Positions 1 to 9,664 of a stretch of 26,636 nucleotides of DNA are shown one piece after another. The position numbers were made by a program, and so were the translations under genes. Under the pieces are notes generated by a model that had not been told where the DNA came from, made no database searches, and was given only the letters and a program-made list of their open reading frames with translations. The stretch lies in assembly GCA_000969725.1 (NCBI GenBank), contig JXSR01S033781.1, one strand, 5' to 3'. This DNA comes from Ophiothrix spiculata. Lineage: Eukaryota; Echinodermata; Ophiuroidea; Amphilepidida; Ophiotrichidae. Positions within the stretch are counted from its first letter, which is position 1. Every line of letters starts with the position of its first letter.

Positions 1-1235
1 AATGCTTTAACTGATTACAGACATACAAAAAAAACCCCTAAAACGTACTATTCTTTAAAAGTCAAAAGTCTTGTTCAAAATCATCTAACCCTTATTTCAT
101 AATACTTTTTCCATCAGCAGTGTTTTCTTTCCCCGAAGCACGTAAACAAACTTAACGAAGGTAACGGTATATTTACTTGATAATGTGTATTGATGAAACA
201 GCAAGACATCTTCCTTTTATCCAATACCCTCGCCCCACGTGTTTACCCGAATGATCGATGTGCATTGTTATAAAAGCTTACGACATCTGCTCATTTTTTA
301 TTGCGTATCAACAAAAATAAAGTAAGGCGACTGAAAAACACCATGTCAAATATATATCTTTTTTACATTTTAAACGACAAAACTGTATAAAACAACACCT
401 TTTTATATTTAAAATACAAAACAGTGCTGAAACAGTACTGAATCAAACCTAAAATATCAAATATATCTATATATTCATATTTCTTTAGACACCGTCAACA
501 AAGCAATGGTTCAACTATATACATACACAAAACATTATTCAATACGAAATGGAACATGGAAATATTTGAAAACCAGTGTTTGTAAAGAAGAACAATGAAA
601 ATATTTTGAAGTTAGCATTATCTAGTGTCATATACCCGATGCTAAAATATAGGTTAATCATCAATAACTATAAATAATACGAATATTAAAACCTTTTAAA
701 TCCTGTTTTTATACGCTCCATAAACAAAAGAGGGTCATCATAGACAATCATTCGCCTCATAAAAAACAATAATACCGGTTAATTGTTGACAAAATGACAA
801 TCATGAGCAATTTGAAAACGTAAACATTCCCCTTTGAAAGTTCAATCAAATTTTGAAAGATATATCTATCTATCTATCATCAAGTCCCAGATGTTCTAGG
901 TCAGGATGTAGAATTATACAGGGAAACAACTGACACACTTTATCTAACACTGATTACATTTTGTTTTCCACTTAAAATGTAATATCAGTCTGTGTAATAA
1001 ATGACGATGAATATATCGTGGCACATCGATCTATTTTGTAAACACAGGAGACAAGGGTATCATCATGATGATTCAGTAAAGGTAATATGTTGAACCGTTG
1101 CAATGCTTTATCCGGTAAATCTGAATCACCAATCAAATACTTTAGAGAGCTTCCAGAAAAGAAAAAAAATAGGACGGGACAGGTATTATGAGAGTAAATT
1201 GATATAACATGAAGCCCCTTTTATGTTTTACATTC
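1..1235. other. AT-rich non-coding stretch
   Basis: I see no gene here. All frames are broken and the composition is strongly AT-rich. The only structured item is a short (TCTA)n run near 863-878. No tRNA boxes, long terminal repeats or splice-bounded open frame were found. It reads as ordinary intergenic or intronic DNA. Confidence 0.6.
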
Positions 1236-1239
1236 CATT

Positions 1240-1415
1240 GATTTTTTAACCGTTATACACATAGCATACCGGTAAAATCCCCCGTAATGTTGTTGATTTC
1301 TGATTCTCTTCTATGTTATAATCTTTGATAATGTATCACCTAATTAAAGCCCAATTATTGCAAGAAACTTTAACTGCATTTTGACTTTTAAATTCTTGTT
1401 GCAGTAAAATATATC
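1240..1415. repeat. Dispersed repeat R2, copy 1
   Basis: This stretch aligns collinearly with 21232-21367. Shared blocks, in order, are TATACACATAGCAT-like (1254), TTGATTTCTGATTCT-like (1293), an ATGTTATAATCTTTGATAATG-like block (1312) and TTCTTGTTGCAGTAAAA (1393). This copy carries roughly 30 extra bases before the last block. Both copies lie on the same strand. The TTGTTGCAG segment resembles a splice acceptor, but no open frame follows in either copy, so I call it an old non-coding repeat. Confidence 0.5.
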
Positions 1416-1705
1416 AACAGCCACGTCCAAATGTAACTACCTTAGAAATCAACGATTCACTTCGTTTATTAAGGCTATTGTCATTTTTATCGAGTGAGAC
1501 GGAGAATTGCCATGTCTACTTAATACAGGCTCATTCCATTGAAAATGAAACTTTATTTGACTTCAAGCAAAAAATCAGCTTTTTAATTCGACCACATAAG
1601 CAGGTTTTTTCAGTCATACGTTTGTTACTCGGTACGTGAAAAGTATTTTCTAATCAGAAATTTGTCTATCCGTGCATGAATGAGCATATGTTTTAATTCA
1701 AAAGT

Positions 1706-1921
1706 GTCACAAACGTTACCAAAAAGTTGCACCAAAATGTCACAAACGTTACCAAACGTTGCATTAAAGAATATGCAATTATTTTATTCTGTAAACACCA
1801 GCATGTCTTAATCCCTCCGTGAGCACCATTATCAACAACAAACTCGTGGATATAATGCTTATGCTCGGTACTATGGTCATTTAAAAGTGAAATTTTTCAA
1901 TTGTTCGGTCACAAACGTTAC
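1706..1921. repeat. Three copies of GTCACAAACGTTAC
   Basis: The 14-mer GTCACAAACGTTAC occurs at 1706-1719, 1739-1752 and 1908-1921. The first two are followed by another C. Each copy is a direct repeat of GT(C/T)AC with a 4-base spacer and 9-base period. The flanks differ between copies, so this is not a simple tandem array. The architecture matches the GTGACAGGCGTGAC motif found just downstream. Function unknown. Confidence 0.6.
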
Positions 1922-2111
1922 TTTTGAATCGCCCTACAGATATCAAAATATCATAGTTTTTGGCGCACGTTTAGTATAGAGTTTGTATGTTTACTACCAT
2001 AAACAAGTTAAGAATGGCATCAAGAGATTGACGCCTCTTTAACCGTTACCTCATAATAACACAATGTTCAGTCAATTCGTTTTTGTTCACGCTTTGACAG
2101 ATCGCACAAAT

Positions 2112-2141
2112 GCAGTGGAAACTATTTCTCTTTTCATGATT
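2112..2141 (+). repeat. Short segment shared with the tRNA-like locus at 18288
   Basis: GCAGTGGAAACTATT followed by a TCTTTTCATGATT segment is shared, with one or two differences, with 18288-18317. There it directly follows a tRNA-like sequence, so this may be a headless fragment of the same SINE-like family. It lies about 20 bases before the first GTGACAGGCGTGAC motif. Confidence 0.45.
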
Positions 2142-2161
2142 CAGATAAGGCGAATTCCAGC

Positions 2162-3282
2162 GTGACAGGCGTGACCTTTGCATGAACCTTTTTTTCTCAG
2201 AATAGCTGGTAAATTTTATCTAAAGGCGATACCACAGAAATATTCCAATATGTTATAGTAAACATTCGATATTGGATGCAAAAAGTGAAAAAATTATTTT
2301 AATTCAATCACTGTCTTCACAATGGGGACACAAAGTGTCCGTGACAGGCGTGACCTAAACTGACACTGCCTTTTCAAAAATATGGTTTAATGCTGAATTC
2401 TATCTCTTTCCCACGCGAGATTTGATTCCTGTCTATGTTGCAGTATATCCCCTTTGGGGAACCAATCAGGAAACATTTCACTTTTGGAGCTGTAGATCTT
2501 AACTTGGAGAATACAGGCTAAATCATTTCGTGACAGGTGTGACGTGACAGGCGTGACATTTGTGCACACCTAGTAAAACTTGATTTCAGCAATGGATCTG
2601 TTGTTTAATAACGTCTTTATTTATGATTATGATTTATTTTCAACAATTTTGATACTGTATTATGCAAGTCTAATCTATTTTTGAGCTTTAACCCTTGTCC
2701 TCCAGAGCTATTTTTGCAACACGTCCTCAGAAGGGTTGTTGCAACCACCCTAATATTTTAGAACGGAACCTCCTATGAACTTGGTTTTGCTAATAATAGA
2801 TAGGTATGATCCTTCCCTATCCAACGATACCAAAATGATCATCAAAATCGGCCAAGGCGTTACGTAATTATGACGTCATAAAGCACTTTCGGATTGGAAA
2901 ATCAGGCAAAATTGCATTATGGCAAAAATGGCCACCAAAAAGCAAAATTTTGCTACAAAAGTTCTAAATAACAGATTTTCGTCGGGTTTTTTGCCAATTA
3001 AGACAGGAAATGATGATTCTAACATGTCTTTTAAGTTTCAGTTTCATAGCATGCACATTTTTTTCAAAATGGCGACTTAAACATTTCCGGGATTTCGACT
3101 TCGTGACAGGCGTGACCGATTTTGAGATGTAATAGTGGAGAAATAAGCAATCACTGAATGTTTGTTTATTGCTTTGCAGATGTAGACTCCATGATAGAAG
3201 ATAGATATTGATGTTTCACCAAAACATGACCTTTTAATAAAACACAGCAAAAAAATTTCATGTTTTTCGTGACAGGCGTGAC
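2162..3282. repeat. Dispersed 14-mer cluster, GTGACAGGCGTGAC
   Basis: GTGACAGGCGTGAC occurs exactly at 2162-2175, 2341-2354, 2544-2557, 3103-3116 and 3269-3282. A one-base variant, GTGACAGGTGTGAC, at 2530-2543 abuts the third copy. Every copy is preceded by C except the one at 2544, which is fused to its neighbour. Spacings of 179, 189, 559 and 166 bases are near multiples of about 180, but the DNA between copies does not align, so it is not a recognisable satellite. Each motif contains GTGAC twice with a 9-base period and an AGG(C/T)GTGA core, which resembles a T-box factor half-site. Open frames across the region on the minus strand read VTPVT at the motif, but no exon structure supports a gene. 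Confidence 0.7.
2680..3060. other. Non-coding interval between motif copies
   Basis: No gene seen. It contains a CRE-like palindrome TGACGTCA at about 2871, following GTTACGTAATTA. A purine-rich stretch reads as repeated ATGGC and ATGGCC words (2920-2945 and near 3070). It has the look of an old repeat, but I cannot place it in a family. Confidence 0.4.
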
Positions 3283-3299
3283 ATCTGAAAACGGCAAAT

Positions 3300-3680
3300 T
3301 CCAACAACACACTACTCGGCTATGATTAACATTTATTACTAAAACGCGATTGTACTTTAGAGCACAGAGACTGGGGCTTCTTATACACTAATAAGGAAAA
3401 GCCTCAGATGTTTTTCTCTGTTTCAGTACCAAATCACTTTTTGGTGCAAATTTGAGGGTAAAATGTTACTAAGGCAACATCCAACTTATACCAGTCATAA
3501 AATAAGTTCTATTTGCTTTATGGAAAAAACAAAAGTAGTTCCTGAGACCTTGACTTGTTTACTTTCAACTCAGGTATTACTTTTATGTCAGAATTGAACT
3601 TGAAAAATTCATGTATGTGTTACAAGATCATGGAATTAGCCATAAGCAATTAATTCTGATCGCATTTTTCTGAACTGTCG
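3300..3680. other. Non-coding stretch, nothing recognised
   Basis: No frame, tRNA boxes or inverted repeats could be supported here. Composition is AT-rich like the surroundings. Confidence 0.5.
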
Positions 3681-3685
3681 ATGTC

Positions 3686-3885
3686 ATATGGTCTTAACTG
3701 GACTGCCTGATGACACCTTCAGGGATACTCAACAAAACTCTAATCTAAAGAGTGTTGCACCTGCCGATTTTAATCGAAACGAAGCCATCTATATAGGTGC
3801 TTATTTCACTACTGCCGTTGATTGCCAGTTTTTTCCTACCTTTTCAAAAGTAAGTAGTGCTAGTAAAACATTAGAATCCATACGT
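3686..3885 (+). repeat. Dispersed repeat R1, copy a (partial)
   Basis: This aligns with 8398-8560 and 22152-22320 through a shared order of blocks: CTGATGACACCTTC, GGGAT, a CTCTAATC-like block, TTGCACCTGC, TATAGGTGC and TACTGCC. The 86-codon open frame starting at 3688 exists only because this copy happens to be open. The other two copies are full of stops and indels in the corresponding frame, which argues strongly against coding. Divergence from the other copies is considerable, so the family is old. Confidence 0.6.
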
Positions 3886-3949
3886 TGGGTGTTCCGGCAA
3901 ATTGAGAGAAAGTCGCAATTTCCAAAAATGAGCTTGGTACATTCTTGAA

Positions 3950-4355
3950 GTCTTCATATTCTCAGCTTTAAAATAAGATGTATTATTCCATACCCTCCCA
4001 GTTCATTTTCCAAAAATAAATTGACGTATGCGCTCTTATTCAGAAAATAAAGAATTTGCAAAAATCAACTTTAAAGTATATATATATTTTAAGCACTATA
4101 CCAAATTGAGAATGATAATCAGCCTACACAAAACTCCATAGAGAAACGCCCGTGATGATGACAAGAAAGACAATTACACCATGAATTCTGGTTACACAAT
4201 ACACTCGAAACTTGGCACACATGGTGTATTATTCCATGTGAATTTAAATTTATTATCAACATCTAACATCTTTGTAGTCTGAACCCATCTTAGTGCAAGT
4301 TGTACAGAACGTTTAGAATTTTGTTGATAAACACCTTTAAAACTAACATGTCCAA
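3950..4355. other. Non-coding stretch
   Basis: AT-rich DNA with a short TATATATATTTT run near 4078. Nothing else recognised. Confidence 0.45.
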
Positions 4356-4359
4356 GTAG

Positions 4360-4874
4360 CATATCAGTTCGGCGGATCTCACAATTCGGATACCTATCCC
4401 AATTCGGATACCCAAGTACATTTTGTATCCATATTGTGATACCCGTATCCAAATTCGGATATCGAGGGGTATCTGAATTCTGATACGCCTGTCGTGGCGC
4501 AAGAAACAAATCGATAGCGCAAGCTGACAAGTACATGTAGAACATCTTTCTTGCATCTATGATAAATCTATCTCTGAAAATGTCATTTCCATCTGTGCAA
4601 TTCCAGCGGGACAGCCTCGGAACATGTCCTGATAGATCCTTATCATAGAAGACAAAATAATTTGGCCAAAACTTTCTTAGAATTTAGATGACAAATGATG
4701 ATAATAACTATCATACATACCGATATGGTGCGCGGCGAAGCTGAATATTCATTTCAGCTGATATCCCGTTTCAGCTGTTTTTAATCCGAATTCGGATACG
4801 GGTATCAGAATTGTGATACGGTGTATCCGAATTCTGATACGTATCCGAATTGTGAGTTCCGCCGAACTGATATG
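4360..4874. mobile_element. Inverted-repeat element with a palindromic ATTCGGATAC-unit array
   Basis: The left end CATATCAGTTCGGCGG (4360) is matched in reverse complement at the right end, CCGCCGAACTGATATG (to 4874). The inverted match runs about 35 bp, through CTCACAATTCGGATAC. Inside each end lies an array of 18-20 bp units built on TATCCRAATTCGGATAC, itself palindromic: near 4383, 4401, 4420-4435, 4445-4462 and 4470-4487 on the left, and 4784-4865 on the right, with a perfect ATCCGAATTCGGAT at 4784-4797. About 290 bp of unique DNA separates the arrays. I see no convincing target duplication and no protein. This is a non-autonomous foldback-type element of unknown superfamily. Confidence 0.7.
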
Positions 4875-4879
4875 TTGCC

Positions 4880-5700
4880 CAAATTTTAACATATAGTTAG
4901 AAGATTTCCTATAAATGCAATTTCCATTAAAAACAACCCCGAAAACTGAATTATTTACTCATGTTCCACTTTTTTCCCCTCAAAATTATCAAGTGCGACT
5001 TTCCTGTCATGTTGCCACATCATGATATCTCATATGTGACTCAAAACGGAACACTTGTCTGTCTTTACTTGTATCGGATTCACTAACATTATATAAACTG
5101 GTTGCAAAGTCTGATTAATTTACTTTATTGTTAATCTTTATTCTGAAGTAGTTGGGCAATGTTTTTTCGTTGCCTCCAATGAACTCAAATTGTGCTCCAC
5201 TATAATTGATATGAACAATTACAAATATAAACAAAACAAAATCAAGGCGTTGTGTGACTCGTTCAAGAAGCTCTGAATATTCAAAGATTGATGAATATGA
5301 CCTAGATGACCAGCGGTAAGTGATATCTATTGCACAAACTGATCACAAATTATATACGACATAGAATAGGAAATATGTCATCGGCGACCTTTATATAATG
5401 TTTAAATATTTATAATGCAATAATCCTCACACCTGTAACCATTTTGGTAACGAGAAAAATTAGAGGTAAACTGTTTGAAGCATAATTTTAAAATGGACTT
5501 CATTCAAAAATCTTCATTATTAGTTACATTGGGTTTATTTTTCTTGTTGTTGTTGTTGTTTAGTGTGAACACATACAAGCATGCAGAATACGTTATATAA
5601 GTATACACTGTAAAAAAGGGATGTAATTTGACAGTCTTCGTAATCTTATACGGTATTACAGGGAAAGTTATGGAGAACTGCGATAAGGGGCATAAATCGG
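4880..5700. other. Non-coding stretch
   Basis: No gene supported. A (TTG)n run lies at 5543-5559. A segment near 5376-5410 (TGTCATCGGCGACCTTTA) resembles the TGTCATCGACGACCTTTA block of the tandem repeat at 7.15-7.37 kb, so it may be a diverged fragment of that family. Confidence 0.45.
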
Positions 5701-5709
5701 GCAAAAAAG

Positions 5710-6014
5710 TTGCTTGGTTGTCCTCCACAGTCCGCCCCCATTTTTTCTAAACTGGCACCTAATTTTCCAATTTCCATTTTTTTATTTCTTTGGAATTTTG
5801 AAAATATTTCTTTTATGTTTTTTTTTTAATTTTGTTTACATTTTAATATTGCTTTAAAACTTATATTTAAAACAATAGGTACAGTAGACTTATTTGCATC
5901 TTTGTTGAGGTCATAACTTGGTGTAGCTTTGACTTACATTTGAAAAAATTAAAGTCTTAAGAAAATCCGCCTACCCGCACTTGCTCAAAAAAGTTGTGAA
6001 GGACAACCAAACAA
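5710..6014. mobile_element. Small MITE, TIR TTG(C/T)TTGGTTGTCCT
   Basis: TTGCTTGGTTGTCCTCCACA at 5710-5729 is inverted at 5995-6014 (TGTGAAGGACAACCAAACAA), 18 of 20 positions matching. The interior is about 265 bp of T-rich non-coding DNA. Target duplication is unclear because both flanks are A- or T-rich. The superfamily cannot be assigned. Confidence 0.6.
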
Positions 6015-7000
6015 TTTATTTTTGGCCTTAGGGTAAAAATACCCTATACAATCACATAAATTGTCCGTTATTATACGGCTTTCTTTAAAAGTACCTGGAA
6101 AATGTTCTGCCGGGAAAATTGTATTCGGTTGTCAAAACTATCCCACCCAAAATAGTTTAACTCTGGCTACATCACTGTTTCAAATTGTATAATATTGTTT
6201 AATCACATTTGCTGTCTTTTGCCAAACAAGCTATATTTTCTTCAAGCATTACATTTGTATTTCATCCAATCCATTTTAAATTCGATTAGATATAAAATAT
6301 TTTTGTAAACGATAAAACTGAATGCCAATGACCAATTTCCGCAGGTCAGTCATAGGTTTTGATGGAATTACCTCCTTTTAAAATATCATGAAATCAAAAC
6401 ATGGCACGGAAATAATATACAAATATTGAATGCTCATGAAATCGGTATATAATGTGCTTTATGTCACAAGAATTTTTTTTAAGAGGACCTCCTGACGTTG
6501 TAATTAAATAGAATTTTAAAATTCTTAATGTAATTGTGTAAAATGTTTTTTTTTTTCTTTTACATTAAAAGCTAACCTTACCTGTACTCTACGTTTAATT
6601 TTCTCTTTTTTTTTTTTTGGTCGGTTTTTTTATTATATTTCTGTTAACATTTTCAAATTTACATATGGCACAAGCAACTGACAGCAGACGATTAAAGAAA
6701 AAAAACCACATTTCAAGTGTTAAAATAAATAGACGCATTAAGGAGACACGTTACAGCATTTTAGCATTGAATTCCAGGAATCGAAATTAAATATTAAATA
6801 AGAGAAGGCAGTGCTTTTTTATCCTGCTGTGCAATCAAGTTCATTATTCATAACTTTAACAGCTTAGAAGATTAACACTCTCGAAAGGCTTCTGGCATTT
6901 ATACAGTATATATTGTCAACATCTATAAATTACTGTCGACGGTGACGAGTCGATCAAATGCATGGTAATCACGATGAGAACATTTATGTTTTTTTTTCTT
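6015..7000. other. AT-rich non-coding stretch with poly-T runs
   Basis: T runs occur at about 6547-6555, 6606-6619 and 6989-6999. No open frame, tRNA or paired inverted repeat was supported. Confidence 0.5.
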
Positions 7001-7005
7001 CTTTT

Positions 7006-7388
7006 TACCTCTTAATTGAAATGATTCTGCAAAAAATGTACTAAGCTTAAATTAGCACCTTCATAGAACAACGCACATTTTTAAAGTTCATTTTTCATCA
7101 CTAGGATCATATTATTAAATACACATATTTCAAAATTTCTATAAGATTATTTGTGTCATCGACGACCTTTAGCAGCATATTTAGATATTAAATCTCCCTT
7201 TTTCCCTCTTAATTGATATGGTTCTGCAGAAATGTACTAAGTTTAAATTAGCACCTTCATAGAACAACGCATATTTTGTACATTTATTTTTCATCACTAG
7301 GATCATATTACTAAAATAAACATGTTTCAACATTTTTATAAGGTTAGTTGTGTCATCGACGACCTTTAGCAGCATATTTGGATATTAA
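7006..7388. repeat. Tandem duplication, unit about 190 bp
   Basis: Unit 1 (about 7006-7196) and unit 2 (about 7200-7388) are head-to-tail copies. Shared blocks in order are CTCTTAATTGA, ATGTACTAAG, TTAAATTAGCACCTTCATAG, CATCACTAGGATCATATTA, GTGTCATCGACGACCTTTAG and a final ATATTAAA. Divergence is modest and includes small indels. No frame is shared, so it is non-coding. The TCATCGACGACC block also recurs imperfectly at 5376. Confidence 0.75.
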
Positions 7389-7416
7389 AGCAATTGTCTT
7401 TAACCTTAATATTTAA

Positions 7417-7636
7417 GGGGCGCACCATTAGATTTCCACAGGGGAGTAGGAAGTTGGGTTCTAGGTGGATTTTTTGTTTGCGTCCCATTTGGGGCGATTT
7501 TGTTTTTCTTGGAAATTACTGTTTTTTCCCCTATTCCATGTTCAGGGGTGAATTTTGTTCATCTGTCTATGGAGAGGGATTTTTTTTTCTTAAAACTTCC
7601 TGCTTCCCCCACCCTGGAAATCTAATGGTGCGCCCC
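7417..7636. mobile_element. PIF/Harbinger-like MITE
   Basis: GGGGCGCACCATTAGATTTCC at the left end is matched by its reverse complement at 7616-7636. The element is 220 bp. It is flanked by TAA on both sides (7414-7416 and 7637-7639), as expected for the 3-bp TWA target duplication of PIF/Harbinger transposons. The 81-codon open frame across it is an artefact of the G- and T-rich interior; no transposase motif is present. Superfamily assignment is inferred from TSD and TIR style. Confidence 0.8.
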
Positions 7637-7761
7637 TAAGGAAGCATTTACAAACTTTATAATGAAGCATTTACAATGCGGTTTCTGCAAAAATACCTCA
7701 TATAGATGATCTTTACAGCATTTTGGCACCATTATAACTACATAAATCCAAAATTGTTTCA

Positions 7762-7962
7762 ATTAGCCTTCCGGCAGTGTGTCAAATAGCTAAAACCCTG
7801 GAGCTTCCGGTGGCTTCGCCCCCTTGACCCCCACCAGGGGTCCTATGACGGGCCCCTGGACTCCATCCCAATACAATTCTGTCGGTTCGTCTTTATAGTG
7901 CCCCCCCCCCCACACACACACACACAACCCAACCCCCTTTCGGAAACCTTGCTACGCCACTG
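7762..7962 (-). mobile_element. hAT-like element end with low-complexity insert
   Basis: Read on the minus strand it starts CAGTGGCGTAGC (7962 to 7951), a common terminus of hAT-type non-autonomous elements in animals. It continues through a G-rich segment (GGGCCCGTCATAGG, GGGGGCGAAGCCACCGG) to about 7762. A C-run and (CA)n run at 7901-7926 lie inside. I could not identify a matching opposite terminus or 8-bp target duplication, so this is probably truncated. Confidence 0.5.
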
Positions 7963-8124
7963 AAACTTTGGGCGTGTAAATCTAAAAATCAGGAAGACGT
8001 GTTATAATAATTTAAAAAAAAGGCTCAGGAAGACGAGGGTACAACAATGTTTTACTTTACATTTACTTTATTTGTTTTATCAAATTATAATAGCATTCTG
8101 TTAAAATTACAAAAACCTGTAAGA

Positions 8125-8604
8125 ATACGGTCTGAAACTTGAAGACGCATTAAAAACATAAGACCGAATGATGTAGAAGACAAATATCCAAAGCGACGTA
8201 GTTCCGAACAACGGCGAAGAGCATAAATGATAATTAAAAAAAACCTTAACAGTAATTGGAATCGTGAAAAAAAACCAACGAAATTTATTGCAAATAATTT
8301 GGATCATTCTAGTATGTATATTTCCATTTTACTTATAGTACTGCTATGAAAGCAAAACTAAATTGCCTTTGATATTAGCACTACATGACGTTCATTAAGC
8401 AGTTTGCCTGATGACACCATTGGGGATGCTTACCGTGTTACAATTTTAACAACGTCGCACCTGCTGTATTTTAAGATAGAAGCAATCTAGGTGATCAGTG
8501 CATGAATACTGCTCATTACCAATAGGTTACCTTTTTAAGTTTAATAACAATAACTACATTGAAAATAGTTATCTGTTCCCATGTCATCGTTGTATTTCTC
8601 GTCA
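8125..8604 (+). repeat. Dispersed repeat R1, copy b (interrupted)
   Basis: This aligns with 21925-22358 over nearly its whole length. Shared blocks include AAGGCGACG-like (8193), AATTGGAATC (8256), TTTGATATTAGCACTACA (8368), TGATGACACC (8409), GTCGCACCTGCTGT (8453), CAATCTAGGTG (8483) and a final CCCATGTCA then ATTTCTCGTCA. The alignment stops at the TA where a mariner-like element is inserted and resumes at 9830 for about 35 bp. No coding frame is conserved between copies. Confidence 0.75.
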
Positions 8605-8953
8605 TACAGGGTGTCCCAGAAAGAATTAACTTGTTTGTTTTATCTAATTTAAACTTTATGTTAAAAATGTATTTACTGAATTACCAAACACTCTTTTACA
8701 CTTGAGAGATAAATAAAGTGCAAGATTACCAGAGACGCCCATTCTTATGAATGAACATGTTCCAGAGAATAGTTTTGTTTTGCTGGTATCTTGGCAATAG
8801 TTTCATTGCTATGTCATTGGATTCATTTCCTGGCATGCAGGACAGTCAAAACATCATTATCGTTCATATTCATTGGGTAAACCTGCTTTGTTGTTAATAT
8901 CACAAATAACGAGCAGAAATTGAATCTGTACACAATCTCTGCCTTTTAGGGCT

Positions 8954-9513
8954 GGGGTAGACCTTCAACTAGCATGAACTGTTTTTTTAGTCTAACTCTC
9001 AAACTAATTGCATCAACGATATAAAAGTATACATTTTAGAAGCAGCTTTTTACCCTGAACATATTGGTGATATCGGGTTTTTGAACAAAAATGACGATTT
9101 TGGCAAAAAAATGCCAAAAACTGTATTTTTTGCTTTTTGGAATTTAAATGTTTAGGAAAGATTTTCTCAAAGTTTTGATTTGTATTTTTTTTTGAAAAAT
9201 TACAAAAAATTGGCAAAAAATTGCCATTTTTGGTGGCAGCGGTGGGATTTTTTGAATTTTTTAACTATTTTTCAAATTAACTATTCAAAATTTCACGAAA
9301 ACAAATTTTAGTTAGGCTTTACAGACATTTTGAGACGACAAATATGATGGGTTTTTTTTTTTTTTTTTTTTTTGCCCAAAACTGACATTTTTGGTCAAAA
9401 ACTGATATCATCATCATGTTCAGGGTAAAAATCGGCTTCTAAAAAATGTTTACTTTTATATTGCTTATGCAACGAGTACAAAAATGGTTTATGCCGTTTG
9501 AAGGTTTGACCCT
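8954..9513. mobile_element. Palindromic (foldback) element with arms of about 260 bp
   Basis: The left arm (8954 to about 9215) and right arm (about 9250-9513) are inverted copies. Matching blocks include GGGTAGACCTTCAA with TTGAAGGTTTGACCC, ATATAAAAGTATACATTTT (9020) with its partner near 9446, TTTTACCCTGAACAT (9048) with ATGTTCAGGGTAAAAAT (9415), and GACGATTTTGGC with CCAAAACTGAC. A T-run (9352-9373) sits in the right arm. No coding capacity. A transcript could fold into a long duplex. It lies inside the mariner-like element and 5 bp from the next hairpin. Confidence 0.75.
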
Positions 9514-9518
9514 ATAGT

Positions 9519-9664
9519 CCGGTGCAGACTTCTGTATCGTATAGAATATTTTGCTTAGAATATTCTATGCTGACGACAAAATGACGTAGGTCAACGAATA
9601 AAATTGTGTCAGCAAAGAATATTCTAAGCAATATATTATACACGATTAGAGGAGTCTGCACCGG
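9519..9664. mobile_element. Hairpin MITE, 146 bp
   Basis: CCGGTGCAGACT (9519) pairs with AGTCTGCACCGG (to 9664). The arms continue inward through ATATTTTGCTTAGAATATTC and TGCTGAC for about 57 bp, leaving a loop of about 32 bp containing TGACGTAGGTCA. Target duplication is not evident. It is directly adjacent to the larger palindrome. Confidence 0.8.

Noticed and set aside
2868..2880. CRE (TGACGTCA) as a promoter element
   Set aside because: A lone 8-bp palindrome without a nearby transcript start or gene; listed only as part of the interval description.
1706..3282. CRISPR-like array
   Set aside because: The repeats are too short, spacing is irregular (from 0 to over 500 bp) and the DNA is eukaryotic in character.
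2387..3310. Minus-strand frames containing VTPVT or RHACH at the GTGAC motifs
   Set aside because: The recurring residues only reflect the 14-bp motif read in different frames; there is no shared frame, spacing or splice structure.
3688..3948. 86-codon open frame on the plus strand
   Set aside because: It lies in repeat R1; the two other copies are interrupted in this frame, and the peptide has no domain.
4192..4556. Two overlapping minus-strand open frames (117 and 88 codons)
   Set aside because: They are translations of the palindromic ATTCGGATAC array; repeats of this kind stay open in several frames without coding.
7394..7639. 81-codon open frame
   Set aside because: It spans a TAA-flanked MITE almost exactly; composition is G- and T-rich with no transposase motif.
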